Shown here one piece after another: positions 1-10,984 of a stretch of DNA of 64,000 nucleotides. Where the stretch lies: assembly GCA_022376925.1 (NCBI GenBank), contig JAIOJX010000032.1, positions 172,075,979 through 172,139,978 on the forward strand. Reading direction: 5' to 3'. Each line of letters opens with the position of its first letter. Position 1 is the first letter of the stretch. The notes beneath the pieces are model-generated. The model made no database searches. It saw only the letters and a list, made by a program, of their open reading frames with translations, and was not told the DNA's origin. The DNA is from Tragulus kanchil (taxonomy: Eukaryota; Chordata; Mammalia; Artiodactyla; Tragulidae). Position numbers and translations under genes: made by a program.

Positions 1-177
1 CTGTCACTGCAGAGCACTGGCTCTGGGCGCATGTGCTCCAGAGCTCTGGCTAGGTAATTGGACACATCAGTCTGGCCGCTCTGCAGCATGTGGGGTCTTC
101 CCAGACCAGGGATTGAACCGGCGCCCCTTGCACTGCAAGGCAGTGTCCTTACCCACTGGACCACCAGGGAAGCCCCC
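1..177 (-). mobile_element. CHR-type tRNA-derived SINE, partial
   Basis: Read on the minus strand it starts with a tRNA-like head (ggtccagtggg as A box, ggttcaatccc as B box), followed by the body with gagctctggagcacatg. The window edge truncates it. The longer copy is at 1031-1328. Subfamily name not certain. Confidence 0.8.
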
Positions 178-839
178 ACACTTATTTCTTAGACTAGGTC
201 TTGCCCTTGTTCAGCCAGATGAGATGGCTATCTCTTGGGACATACAGAGATGTCAAGGAAGACTGTCCCCATGCCTCTGGTTGGCACGCTTGTGTGGCCA
301 GCAGGTGTTGTCAGAAACACGGAGGATACTACGGATCATGACCTTGCCTTGGTTCAGTGTTTCACAGGCTCCATGTGGGTTTGAGGTTGTTTGTCCTCTC
401 TCTCAGGCCTGTTGGGAGGCGGTGGCATTCGAGCAGAGGTTCCCTGAGAGTGAGTGTGGACAGAAATGACTGTTGGCATCACAGTCGCCAGAGATAGTCT
501 CCTGAATGAAAAGAAAATGCCCTGATGTACCAGCCCTCCCAACCCGGGCGTAAGTCATTAAAACCACTAAGACTTTGTCCTCTGTGCCTGTTCTGTTGGT
601 TTTCATGGTGATCTGTACCCACTCTGGGCATGTGTGCTGTGACCCATGCTTGTGAAGAAAGCATATCAGGAAAGACCAGGCTGGGAGAGTCTGGGTCCAG
701 ACAGTTTGTCCTTTTGGAGGAGTCCAGAGTTCTGCAGCTGTTCCTAGCACAGCACACAATGTCCAGCACTTCCCTTAATTGCAATATAAAATCCAAGTTT
801 GCAGTATGTTATTTTGAGGGTGGGGTCGGGGAAGTGGTC
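178..839. other. Unassigned sequence, no repeat or gene recognised
   Basis: Repeated as 1329-1925 in duplication 1. Short open frames occur on both strands but are identical in the two copies only because the DNA is duplicated. I recognise no domain, splice structure or known repeat. Confidence 0.5.
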
Positions 840-945
840 TATCCGCTATGCCCTCCTTCAAGGGATCTTCCTGACCCAGGCATGGAACCTGGGTCTCTTG
901 TGTTGGTAGGTGGGTTCTTTACCACCAGTGCCACCAGGGAAGCCC
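840..945 (-). mobile_element. Bov-tA-type SINE fragment, antisense
   Basis: Contains the complement of the ruminant SINE head: ggcttccctggtgg at the high-coordinate end and the ccctcc...gggatcttcctgaccc block. The body that normally follows is absent below about 840. Confidence 0.75.
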
Positions 946-1030
946 AGCATCACCCTAATGTCATCTTTTATGTAAAGTCTGGCAAGGGTGCATATTTGGT
1001 GTCTGTTGCCTGGTGGGATTTCACACTTCT

Positions 1031-1328
1031 TTCTTTTTTAAAATTTATATATATATATATATATATTTGGCCACTTCTGTTGGTCTTTCATTTGTTCATT
1101 TTCATCTGTCTTTGTTCTTTGGCCTGTGTGGGACTCCCATCACAGTGGCCTCTGTCACTGCAGAGCACTGGCTCTGGGCGCATGTGCTCCAGAGCTCTGG
1201 CTAGGTAATTGGACACATCAGTCTGGCCGCTCTGCAGCATGTGGGGTCTTCCCAGACCAGGGATTGAACCGGCGCCCCTTGCACTGCAAGGCAGTGTCCT
1301 TACCCACTGGACCACCAGGGAAGCCCCC
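1031..1328 (-). mobile_element. CHR-type SINE, near complete, antisense
   Basis: Runs from a T-rich/TA tail (its A-rich 3' end on the minus strand) to the tRNA-like head ending in ccaccagggaagccc. Same family as the elements at 26763-27036, 30373-30653 and 33254-33557. Confidence 0.85.
1046..1066. repeat. (TA)n microsatellite
   Basis: About ten uninterrupted TA units in the 3' tail of the antisense SINE, a usual site for microsatellite growth. Confidence 0.95.
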
Positions 1329-2127
1329 ACACTTATTTCTTAGACTAGGTCTTGCCCTTGTTCAGCCAGATGAGATGGCTATCTCTTGGGACATACAGAG
1401 ATGTCAAGGAAGACTGTCCCCATGCCTCTGGTTGGCACGCTTGTGTGGCCAGCAGGTGTTGTCAGAAACACGGAGGATACTACGGATCATGACCTTGCCT
1501 TGGTTCAGTGTTTCACAGGCTCCATGTGGGTTTGAGGTTGTTTGTCCTCTCTCTCAGGCCTGTTGGGAGGCGGTGGCATTCGAGCAGAGGTTCCCTGAGA
1601 GTGAGTGTGGACAGAAATGACTGTTGGCATCACAGTCGCCAGAGATAGTCTCCTGAATGAAAAGAAAATGCCCTGATGTACCAGCCCTCCCAACCCGGGC
1701 GTAAGTCATTAAAACCACTAAGACTTTGTCCTCTGTGCCTGTTCTGTTGGTTTTCATGGTGATCTGTACCCACTCTGGGCATGTGTGCTGTGACCCATGC
1801 TTGTGAAGAAAGCATATCAGGAAAGACCAGGCTGGGAGAGTCTGGGTCCAGACAGTTTGTCCTTTTGGAGGAGTCCAGAGTTCTGCAGCTGTTCCTAGCA
1901 CAGCACACAATGTCCAGCACTTCCCCAGGCCAAACTGGCTGATCCCATCTCTGAGTCATGCATTGTACTCGTTGACCGGGCTCTCTGAGACACTGGTTGC
2001 CACTCTCTGGCTGTTCCTTCCAGGAGGAAGGCTGTGTGTGAGGAGGATACCACTGGTTGAATGCCAGGGTCAGGTCTGTGTGGCACCCAGTGCAACAAAA
2101 TCCTGTCATTTCTGTAATTAATGTGTC

Positions 2128-2347
2128 ATGCATGCTAAGTCACTTCAGTTGTGTCCTGTTCTTTTTGACCCTGTGGACTGTAGGCCACCAGGCTCCTCTG
2201 TCCATGGGATTCTCCAGGCAAGAATACTGGAGTGGGTAGCCATGCCCTCCTCCAGGGTTTCTTCCCAATCCAGGATCTAATCCGTGTCTTTTATTTCTCC
2301 TACATTGGCAGGTGAGTTCTTTACCACCAGTGCCACCTGGGAAGCCC
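2128..2347 (-). mobile_element. Bov-tA-type SINE, antisense, with 14-bp target duplication
   Basis: Body (gaccctgtggactgtaggcc, ttctccaggcaagaatactg) and tRNA head are recognisable. The flanks carry gtaattaatgtgtc at 2114-2127 and again at 2348-2361, a perfect target-site duplication that fixes both ends. Confidence 0.95.
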
Positions 2348-2361
2348 GTAATTAATGTGTC

Positions 2362-2888
2362 CGTTTATCAACTTAATTTTATAGCTATCCAATAATGAAG
2401 ACCCCTTATGTGAAAATTTGCTACGAGCTAATAGTATCCTGGTTCATCAATTTCTAGAAAAACAGAACAAAGCAAGGAAAAGGTAATGACCTAATCCCCA
2501 TTTAACATTATGTCTTTCTGACAATTTAAGAAGTGCTCAATGCAGAACACTGACTGTTGTAGACCAATGTTGACCTGTTCCTTAGCAGACCATGGCCGTC
2601 ATCTGCGCAGGTGAGGCTCTCCTGAGGACATAGAGAATTCTTTCTCATTTGTTTGCATGAGGAATCAGGAAAGGGTGTGCGTCCTTTGGGGCAGGTGAGG
2701 GGTGAATTGGAGAAAGTGTTGTTTACAGCAATGGTTGTCAATGGTAACAAATCTGAGGTCCCTTTTATACACATATTTTGTAATTCTCTGTGGTAAGTTA
2801 CAAAATACAGCTCAAATTCCCTGCATCCATGAGTGCTCTTCATTAGCAATGTGGTGTGCCTGCTCCTGTCATGAAGAAGCTGTGTCTG
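2362..2888. other. Unassigned sequence (second copy 3465-3991)
   Basis: AT-rich stretch with no recognised repeat family. The open frames of 71-107 codons on both strands lack splice context and have no recognisable domain. Confidence 0.5.
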
Positions 2889-3027
2889 GGGAACGTCCCT
2901 GGTGGTCCAGTGGTTAAGATGCCGAGCTCCTCATGCAGGGGTTATGTGTGGGTTTGATCCTCGGTCAGTGAAGATCCTATGTGCTGTGTGGTATGACCAG
3001 AAAACAAAACAAAACAAAACAAAATAA
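2889..3027 (+). mobile_element. CHR-2-like SINE with (AAAAC)n tail
   Basis: Head reads gtccctggtggtccagtgg with a B box ggtttgatcct, then the short CHR body and a tail of aaaac units. Imperfect flanking repeat aagctgtgtctg / aagctgcatctg supports retroposition. Confidence 0.88.
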
Positions 3028-3257
3028 AGCTGCATCTGTTACTGCACGCCTTGCATCCTGGCTAGTCTTGTGATTGATTGCAACCCGTAGATGCTGGGAA
3101 AGCGCTGCTGGGTGACCTCGGAGCCAAGGCTTCAAGAAGCTTTGCAGCATATCTTCTCCCTCTAACCAAGTCACTGTGTGAGGAAGCCTGAGCTAGCCAC
3201 CTGGAGAGGACGCAGGAGGGGGAGCCAGGTGCTCGGACTGACAGTCCCAGCCAGCTG

Positions 3258-3450
3258 CCTGTTCTTTTTGACCCTGTGGACTGTAGGCCACCAGGCTCCT
3301 CTGTCCATGGGATTCTCCAGGCAAGAATACTGGAGTGGGTAGCCATGCCCTCCTCCAGGGTTTCTTCCCAATCCAGGATCTAATCCGTGTCTTTTATTTC
3401 TCCTACATTGGCAGGTGAGTTCTTTACCACCAGTGCCACCTGGGAAGCCC
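3258..3450 (-). mobile_element. Duplicate of the Bov-tA SINE at 2128, truncated at the junction
   Basis: Identical to 2155-2347. The first 27 bp of the element are missing because the duplication boundary falls inside it. It has a target duplication only on its right side, so it is not an independent insertion. Confidence 0.92.
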
Positions 3451-3991
3451 GTAATTAATGTGTCCGTTTATCAACTTAATTTTATAGCTATCCAATAATG
3501 AAGACCCCTTATGTGAAAATTTGCTACGAGCTAATAGTATCCTGGTTCATCAATTTCTAGAAAAACAGAACAAAGCAAGGAAAAGGTAATGACCTAATCC
3601 CCATTTAACATTATGTCTTTCTGACAATTTAAGAAGTGCTCAATGCAGAACACTGACTGTTGTAGACCAATGTTGACCTGTTCCTTAGCAGACCATGGCC
3701 GTCATCTGCGCAGGTGAGGCTCTCCTGAGGACATAGAGAATTCTTTCTCATTTGTTTGCATGAGGAATCAGGAAAGGGTGTGCGTCCTTTGGGGCAGGTG
3801 AGGGGTGAATTGGAGAAAGTGTTGTTTACAGCAATGGTTGTCAATGGTAACAAATCTGAGGTCCCTTTTATACACATATTTTGTAATTCTCTGTGGTAAG
3901 TTACAAAATACAGCTCAAATTCCCTGCATCCATGAGTGCTCTTCATTAGCAATGTGGTGTGCCTGCTCCTGTCATGAAGAAGCTGTGTCTG

Positions 3992-4130
3992 GGGAACGTC
4001 CCTGGTGGTCCAGTGGTTAAGATGCCGAGCTCCTCATGCAGGGGTTATGTGTGGGTTTGATCCTCGGTCAGTGAAGATCCTATGTGCTGTGTGGTATGAC
4101 CAGAAAACAAAACAAAACAAAACAAAATAA
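3992..4130 (+). mobile_element. Duplicate of the CHR-2-like SINE at 2889
   Basis: Base-for-base copy at +1103 including the aaaac tail length. Identical tails argue for copying of the locus, or of the record, rather than separate retroposition. Confidence 0.9.
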
Positions 4131-4436
4131 AGCTGCATCTGTTACTGCACGCCTTGCATCCTGGCTAGTCTTGTGATTGATTGCAACCCGTAGATGCTGG
4201 GAAAGCGCTGCTGGGTGACCTCGGAGCCAAGGCTTCAAGAAGCTTTGCAGCATATCTTCTCCCTCTAACCAAGTCACTGTGTGAGGAAGCCTGAGCTAGC
4301 CACCTGGAGAGGACGCAGGAGGGGGAGCCAGGTGCTCGGACTGACAGTCCCAGCCAGCTGCCAGACCCGCCCAGGAGCAGCCAGTCCCGGGCTACTGGGT
4401 CAGCTGGTCTCAAAGGCAAAGTGTGCTCTGCCAGTG

Positions 4437-4510
4437 TGTTGTTGTTGTTCAGTTGCTAAGTTGTGTCACACTCTGTGACCCCATGGACTGCAGCATGCCA
4501 GGCTTCCTAG
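4437..4510 (-). mobile_element. Bov-tA/BovB 3'-end fragment, antisense
   Basis: Contains gttgttcagttgctaagttg and gaccccatggactgcagcatg, the 3' end shared by Bov-tA and BovB. It is too short to say which. Confidence 0.75.
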
Positions 4511-5279
4511 GGCCAATGAATGTTTAAATTACCGTTCAGTTGTGCTCATTTTACATGCTAGCAAGGTAATGCTCAAAATCTTTCAAGCTAGGTTTCAACA
4601 GTATGTGAACTAAGAACTTCCAGAAGTACAAGCTGGATTTAGAAAAGGCAGAGGAACCAGAGATCTGCCAGCATGCTTTGGAGCAAAGGGAAACCATTTC
4701 AGCTGGGCTCTGCCCAAGGGTCAGCCCATGGAATCGTGAGCAAGAAATGACTGTCTAAAGTCTCTAAGTTTGGGGTAGTTTTTATTCACCATTAGAAAAC
4801 TAATCCTCGTTCTTTATTTTCTTTAAAAACCATAGGTTCCATAAAGCACTACACAGAAAACTAAGAAGAAAAAGATATAACGGCTTGAGTGTAATACAAA
4901 AGGAACAATAGGAAAGTAAATCAATGATGTGCAAATGCTTGAGGTCAGCTACTTCCGAAGTTGTGGAGAAGTGGTAGAAGGTCCCTAGAATCTCTGCAGA
5001 CTTGTCTGCTTCTGTGCAGGCTGCTGTCTGCAGGGAGTCATGCATCATGAGGGCCTTGCCACTGTGATGCAGTCTTCTGAAATGGTGATCAATTCTTAGC
5101 TGATTTCAGAAAACAAAAAATAATATTTTACCTTTATTGACATAGCAGTCAGATTCTTAGTGAATTAATTTTACATTAAAACTGTACCCCTTAAAAAAAA
5201 CTGTACCCCTCAAACCTTTTGTTTATGTGTAAGATTAGGAAGTATTAGTTCTAGTTACTTCTTTTTAAAGATTTTTTCA
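4511..5279. other. Unassigned sequence
   Basis: No family recognised. An 82-codon minus-strand frame at 4800-5048 has low-complexity composition and no splice or promoter context. Confidence 0.45.
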
Positions 5280-5412
5280 CTTAAAATAATTTTATTTTAT
5301 ATTTAAAAATTTTATTGACATATAGTTGGTTTATGATGTGTTAATTTCTGCTGTGCAGTAAAGTGATTCCATTTTACATATGTGTATTTATATATATGCA
5401 TATCTTTTGCAT

Positions 5413-5617
5413 GGGCTTCTCAGGTGGCTCAGTGATAAAGAATCTGCCTACCAACGCAGACACAGGAGACGTGGGTTCAGTTCCTGGTCAAAAAGATCTC
5501 ATAGAAAGAGCATGGCAACCCACTCCAGTATTCTTGGCTGTAGAATTCCATGGACAGAGGAGCCTGATGGGCTGTAGTCCATGGAGGTCACAAAGAGCTG
5601 GACATGACTGAGCATGC
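5413..5617 (+). mobile_element. Bov-tA-type SINE inside L1
   Basis: Full ruminant SINE: gggcttctcaggtggctcag head, B-box-like ggttcagttcc, then the attccatggacagagg and gactgagcatg body. The L1 sequence resumes on the far side. Confidence 0.93.
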
Positions 5618-5986
5618 ATTCTTTTTCATATTCTTTTACATTATCTTTTATCACAGGATATTGAGTGTAGTTCTCTGTGCTCTACAGAAATCCATTCTAT
5701 ATACACTAGTTCACACTCACTAATCTAGAACTCTCAGTCCACCCCTCCTACTTTCTCCTCCCCCTTGGCAACTGCAAGTCTGCTGTTTGTATCTGTAGAG
5801 GCTGTTTCTGTTTCATAGCTATGTTCCTTTGTGTTGTCCTTTAGATTCCACGTGTAAGTGATGTCGTGGTATTTGTCTTTCTCTTTCTGACTTACTTCAC
5901 TCAGTGTGATCATCTCTAGGTCCATCCTTGGTTGCTGCAAATGGCGGCATTATTTCATTTTTTTTATGGTTGAGTAACATTCCATT

Positions 5987-6008
5987 ACACACACACACAC
6001 ACACACAC
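5987..6008. repeat. (AC)n microsatellite (copy at 7084-7105)
   Basis: Eleven AC units. The repeat number is the same in both copies of duplication 3, as expected for one locus recorded twice. Confidence 0.95.
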
Positions 6009-6450
6009 ATATATCGTATAAATACCACATTGTCTTTATCCATTCATCTGTCGATGGGCATTTGGGTTGTTTCCATGTCTTGGCTTTGTAAACAGAGCTG
6101 CTGTGAATATAGAGGTACAGGCACCTTTTCAAATTATAGCTTTGTCTGGCTATATGGCTCATTACTTTCTAGAGTCGGATAAACATAAACACTTTAAAAA
6201 GCCAAAAGACTTCATCACCAATAGACCTGCATCGTAAGAAAGGTTCCAAGAAGTCCTTCAGGCAGAAGGATGTTGATACCATGGAGAAATATGGATTACA
6301 TATGGAATGTGTAGCACTGAAAATGCTAACTACATGGGCACATACTTAAGATAATTTTCTTATTATTTATATCTCTCTAAAAGATAGTTGACTTTAAAAA
6401 AATAGTGTGATGTGAGTTTTATGATCAATGTANAAATAAAGAAGGGAAAA

Positions 6451-7277
6451 TGCAGTAAAGTGATTCCATTTTACATATGTGTATTTATATATATGCATAT
6501 CTTTTGCATGGGCTTCTCAGGTGGCTCAGTGATAAAGAATCTGCCTACCAACGCAGACACAGGAGACGTGGGTTCAGTTCCTGGTCAAAAAGATCTCATA
6601 GAAAGAGCATGGCAACCCACTCCAGTATTCTTGGCTGTAGAATTCCATGGACAGAGGAGCCTGATGGGCTGTAGTCCATGGAGGTCACAAAGAGCTGGAC
6701 ATGACTGAGCATGCATTCTTTTTCATATTCTTTTACATTATCTTTTATCACAGGATATTGAGTGTAGTTCTCTGTGCTCTACAGAAATCCATTCTATATA
6801 CACTAGTTCACACTCACTAATCTAGAACTCTCAGTCCACCCCTCCTACTTTCTCCTCCCCCTTGGCAACTGCAAGTCTGCTGTTTGTATCTGTAGAGGCT
6901 GTTTCTGTTTCATAGCTATGTTCCTTTGTGTTGTCCTTTAGATTCCACGTGTAAGTGATGTCGTGGTATTTGTCTTTCTCTTTCTGACTTACTTCACTCA
7001 GTGTGATCATCTCTAGGTCCATCCTTGGTTGCTGCAAATGGCGGCATTATTTCATTTTTTTTATGGTTGAGTAACATTCCATTACACACACACACACACA
7101 CACACATATATCGTATAAATACCACATTGTCTTTATCCATTCATCTGTCGATGGGCATTTGGGTTGTTTCCATGTCTTGGCTTTGTAAACAGAGCTGCTG
7201 TGAATATAGAGGTACAGGCACCTTTTCAAATTATAGCTTTGTCTGGCTATATGGCTCATTACTTTCTAGAGTCGGAT
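6451..7277 (-). mobile_element. Duplicate of the antisense L1 3' end
   Basis: Copy of 5354-6180 at +1097, with the same SINE (6510-6714) and the same AC repeat. Confidence 0.88.
6510..6714 (+). mobile_element. Duplicate of the Bov-tA SINE at 5413
   Basis: Identical copy at +1097. Not an independent insertion. Confidence 0.92.
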
Positions 7278-7278
7278 A

Positions 7279-7913
7279 AACATAAACACTTTAAAAAGCC
7301 AAAAGACTTCATCACCAATAGACCTGCATCGTAAGAAAGGTTCCAAGAAGTCCTTCAGGCAGAAGGATGTTGATACCATGGAGAAATATGGATTACATAT
7401 GGAATGTGTAGCACTGAAAATGCTAACTACATGGGCACATACTTAAGATAATTTTCTTATTATTTATATCTCTCTAAAAGATAGTTGACTTTAAAAAAAT
7501 AGTGTGATGTGAGTTTTATGATCTATGTAAAAATAAAATGTCAAGAGGGGAAAATGGAAGTTGACTATTTTAAGGTTCATTTTCTTTCTACAGATATACT
7601 ATCTGTTGAAGGTAGACTGAGATTAAGTTAAAAACATGTGCTGTAAGTCTCAAAGCCATTGCTAAATAGCCAAAGAATGGAAGCTAGCAAAAGAGATAAA
7701 AATAGAATTACAAAAATATAATGAATTCAAAATAAGAGAAAAAGAACAAAGAATAGATGAATAGAGCACAAGTATGTAGATTTAAACTAGCTGTACCAAT
7801 AATCACATAAAATGTAAGGTAAAAATGTCCCAATTAAAATGTAGAGATTATTAGATTAGATTTAAAAAGCGATACTCTATGCTACCTACAAAAAATAAAA
7901 TAAAATAAAAATT
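7279..7913 (+). mobile_element. L1 LINE remnant, sense, ORF2 5' portion (first copy 6182-6450)
   Basis: Contains decayed L1 words such as gacttcatcaccaatagacctgc and a stretch like the endonuclease coding region (caattaaaatg, gctacctacaa) with many stops. The L1 sense resumes at 8291 beyond a BovB insertion. Confidence 0.65.
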
Positions 7914-8290
7914 GGACCACAAAGAAGGCTGAGTGCTGAAGAATTGATGCTTTCAAATTGTGGTGCTGGAGAAGACTCTTGAGAGTCCCTTGGGCTTCAA
8001 GGAGATCCAACCAGTCCATCCTGAAGGAAATCAACCCTGAATATTCACTGGAAGGACTGATGCTGAAGCTGAAGCGCCAGTGCTTTGGCCACCTGATGCG
8101 AAAAAGGACTCTTTGGAAAAGCCCCTGATGCTGGGAAAGATCGAAGGAGAAGAGGGCGGCAGAGAATGAGATGGTCGAATGACATCAGTGGACATGAGTT
8201 CGGCAAACTCCAGAAGATGCTGAAGGACGGAAGCCTCGTGTGCTGCAGGGCTCACGAGACCAAACATGACTTAGCGACTAAACAAAAATA
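7914..8290 (+). mobile_element. BovB (RTE) LINE 3' end, sense
   Basis: Carries the BovB tail blocks: aagaaggctgagtgctgaag, gagagtcccttggg, gaccatgatgctgggaaag-like, then acatgacttagcgac and an A-rich tail. It is 5' truncated, as is usual for BovB, and lies within L1 sequence, so it inserted after that L1. Confidence 0.92.
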
Positions 8291-9354
8291 ATGCCTTAAA
8301 TATGAAGACACAAAGAGACAGGAAGAGAGTCACCATGATAATAATAATTTTAAAAATGGAGTGGCTATATTAATATCAGACAAAGTAGATATCAGAGTAA
8401 AGAATATTACTAAGGATAAAGAAGGTCATTTCACAGTGATATTGAAGTCAGTTTAGCAAAAGGACATTTTAACAGTGTATGCGCCTAGTAACAGAACTTC
8501 AAAACAAATGGAGCCACACCTGATAGACCTAGATAGAGAAATAGAAAACCCACAATTATAGTCAAGGATTTCAGTATACCTCTGTTGATAACTGACTTGG
8601 ACAACTTGACCTCATCGACATTTGTAGAATATTCCATCCAACAATATAAGAATGCACATTCTTTGAATTGGACATATTTACCAAGGTAGATCTTTTTCCA
8701 GACCATAAGCAAGTCTCAATAAATTAAAGAAGCTTCAAGTTAATGAAGAGTGTTAGAAATGAGCAACACTGTGGTCCAGTGGCTAAGACTCTCCACTCCC
8801 AATGCCAGGGCTGGGTTTGATGCCTGGTCAGGGAACCAGGTCCTGCTTGCTGAAACTAAAAGATCCTGCATGCCACAACCATAGTCAAGGATAGAGAGTG
8901 CTGCAGCTAGGACTTGGCACAATCAAATACATCAATATCTTTTTAAAATTGAAGAGGAGGGGCTATTTCCCAACTCATTTTATGAGGCCAGTACCACCCT
9001 GATACCAACACAAGATAAAATCAACACACAAAAAAGCAAAAATATAGACCAATGTTCCTCAATGAACATAGATGCAAAAATTCTGAATAAAAGTTTATTG
9101 AATTTTTCTAACTATGTGAAAAGTGTAATGCATAGCACCATGTGGTTTATCCCAGAAATACATTGTTTGATTTAATATTAGAGAATCAGTCAGTGTTAAC
9201 GTAATATTAACAGAGAAAGAAAAAAAAGGTATGGTCATTTCAATAGAGGTCCTTTTCCTCTCCTTTCAAAAAGCATTGAACAAAATTCAGTATCCATTCC
9301 TAGTAAAAATTCTCAGCAACCCAGGAACTGAAGGGATTTCCTTAATGTTATATA
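8291..9354 (+). mobile_element. L1 LINE remnant, sense, ORF2 endonuclease to reverse-transcriptase region
   Basis: Recognisable L1 ORF2 order: gtggctatattaatatcag, then gtcaaggatttcagtatacc, then aagcaagtctcaataaatt (endonuclease part). After the SINE come taccaccctgataccaa and aaaagcattgaacaaaattc (RT part). Full of stops and indels, no function expected. Confidence 0.82.
8761..8933 (+). mobile_element. CHR-type SINE in L1 (copy at 9878-10050)
   Basis: Head gtggtccagtggctaag, B-box region gggtttgatgcctgg, then the gatcctgcatgccacaac body typical of CHR-2. It splits the L1 endonuclease and RT parts. Confidence 0.85.
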
Positions 9355-9449
9355 GGTGGTGGTGGTTTAGTCATTAAGTCAAATCTAACTCTTGCAACCC
9401 TGTAGACTGTAGTCTATCTACCTCCTGTGTCTATAGGTTTTCCCAGGCC
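9355..9449 (-). mobile_element. Bov-tA-type SINE, antisense, truncated at the joint
   Basis: Starts ggtggtttagtcattaagtc and stops at ttttcccaggc where copy 1 of duplication 4 ends. The fuller version is at 10472-10607. Confidence 0.88.
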
Positions 9450-9470
9450 CCAAAGACAAAGTAGATATTT

Positions 9471-10471
9471 AAATGGAGTGGCTATATTAATATCAGACAA
9501 AGTAGATATCAGAGTAAAGAATATTACTAAGGATAAAGAAGGTCATTTCACAGTGATATTGAAGTCAGTTTAGCAAAAGGACATTTTAACAGTGTATGTG
9601 CCTAGTAACAGAACTTCAAAACAAATGGAGCCACACCTGATAGACCTAGATAGAGAAATAGAAAACCCACAATTATAGTCAAGGATTTCAGTATACCTCT
9701 GTTGATAACTGACTTGGACAACTTGACCTCATTGACATTTGTAGAATATTCCATCCAACAATATAAGAATGCACATTCTTTGAATTGGACATATTTACCA
9801 AGGTAGATCTTTTTCCAGACCATAAGCAAGTCTCAATAAATTAAAGAAGCTTCAAGTTAATGAAGAGTGTTAGAAATGAGCAACACTGTGGTCCAGTGGC
9901 TAAGACTCTCCACTCCCAATGCCAGGGCTGGGTTTGATGCCTGGTCAGGGAACCAGGTCCTGCTTGCTGAAACTAAAAGATCCTGCATGCCACAACCATA
10001 GTCAAGGATAGAGAGTGCTGCAGCTAGGACTTGGCACAATCAAATACATCAATATCTTTTTAAAATTGAAGAGGAGGGGCTATTTCCCAACTCATTTTAT
10101 GAGGCCAGTACCACCCTGATACCAACACAAGATAAAATCAACACACAAAAAAGCAAAAATATAGACCAATGTTCCTCAATGAACATAGATGCAAAAATTC
10201 TGAATAAAAGTTTATTGAATTTTTCTAACTATGTGAAAAGTGTAATGCATAGCACCATGTGGTTTATCCCAGAAATACATTGTTTGATTTAATATTAGAG
10301 AATCAGTCAGTGTTAACGTAATATTAACAGAGAAAGAAAAAAAAAGGTATGGTCATTTCAATAGAGGTCCTTTTCCTCTCCTTTCAAAAAGCATTGAACA
10401 AAATTCAGTATCCACTCCTAGTAAAAATTCTCAGCAACCCAGGAACTGAAGGGATTTCCTTAATGTTATAT
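9471..10471 (+). mobile_element. Duplicate of the sense L1 ORF2 segment
   Basis: Copy of 8354-9354 at +1117 with a handful of substitutions (for example gtatgcgcc becomes gtatgtgcc). Confidence 0.85.
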
Positions 10472-10607
10472 AGGTGGTGGTGGTTTAGTCATTAAGTCAA
10501 ATCTAACTCTTGCAACCCTGTAGACTGTAGTCTATCTACCTCCTGTGTCTATAGGTTTTCCCAGGCAACAACCCTGGAATGGGTAGCCATTTCCTTCTCC
10601 AGGGAAT
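10472..10607 (-). mobile_element. Bov-tA-type SINE, antisense, head missing
   Basis: Continues past the point where 9355-9449 stops (aacaaccctggaatgggtag, ttccttctccagggaatt). It then changes into sense-strand CHR-like sequence instead of its own tRNA head. Confidence 0.85.
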
Positions 10608-10720
10608 TGTCTCTCGTTAAGACACTATGCTCCCAATGCAAAGGGCATGCGTTTGATCCTTAATCAGGCAACTAAGATCCAATATGCTGTGCAGCTGGAC
10701 CAAAACCAACCCCCCAAAAC
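10608..10720 (+). mobile_element. CHR-type SINE fragment, sense
   Basis: Reads cgttaagacactatgctccc, a B-box-like gtttgatcct, then gatccaatatgctgtgcag and an A/C-rich tail. Its head is lost at the joint with the preceding antisense SINE. Confidence 0.7.
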
Positions 10721-10984
10721 ATAATAATCAATTGTATTTCTATATATTTGCAATGAAAACTCGTAAGTCAAAATTCTGTATTTCTTCTATATATTTATTT
10801 ACAAAGCAAACTCATAAGTCAAAATTTAGAAATATTTTTAGAATAGCATCAAAAATATGAAATATGTTAAGGGTAAGCTTGCCAAAAGACGTGTGGATTC
10901 TGTATACCAAAATCTGCAGCACTGCTGAGAGACGCCAGGGGACGATGAAGGAATGGAGACAGGCACTGTTTATGGGTCCGAAGA
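10721..10984 (+). mobile_element. L1 LINE remnant, sense, RT region continued
   Basis: Resembles the L1 ORF2 stretch with atttctatatatttgcaatg, atttacaaagcaaactc and tagaatagcatcaaaaat. A local imperfect repeat of about 45 bp is present. Confidence 0.65.

Larger units (their letters stand above)
1..1925. repeat. Direct tandem duplication 1 (offset 1151 bp), first copy cut by window start
   Basis: Bases 1-774 recur at 1152-1925 with no difference noticed. The match stops where the second copy reads on into new sequence after 1925. If the copies abut, as in the other sixteen cases, the first copy began about 377 bp before the window and the second copy is 775-1925. Probably unmerged contig overlap rather than biology. 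Confidence 0.9.
2155..4360. repeat. Direct tandem duplication 2: 2155-3257 and 3258-4360 (1103 bp)
   Basis: The second copy begins inside the SINE at the word cctgttcttt, joined straight to cagccagctg from the end of copy 1. Only 2 bp (cc) are shared at the joint. No mismatch was noticed along the unit. Confidence 0.95.
5280..6180 (-). mobile_element. L1 LINE 3' end, antisense, interrupted by a SINE
   Basis: Complement of the artiodactyl L1 3' UTR and ORF2 tail: ttgacatatagttgg, cacaggatattgagtgtagttc, gactttctcttt-like and gttgctgcaaatggc blocks in the expected antisense order. A SINE sits at 5413-5617 and a CA microsatellite at 5987-6008. Confidence 0.85.
5354..7547. repeat. Direct tandem duplication 3: 5354-6450 and 6451-7547 (1097 bp)
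   Basis: Copies agree until the last 25 or so bases of copy 1, which hold an undetermined base (N at 6433), a substitution and a deletion relative to 7520-7547. Low-quality sequence exactly at the joint points to a contig end. Confidence 0.95.
8354..10566. repeat. Direct tandem duplication 4: 8354-9470 and 9471-10587 (offset 1117 bp)
   Basis: Copies match over 8354-9449 / 9471-10566 with a few substitutions. The last 21 bp of copy 1 (9450-9470) match nothing at +1117 but include a partial copy of the local word gacaaagtagatat, so the joint carries filler. Confidence 0.94.

Noticed and set aside
1126..1620. 164-codon plus-strand frame
   Set aside because: Begins inside a CHR-type SINE and runs into unassigned sequence. 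It also sits in duplication 1. No independent support.
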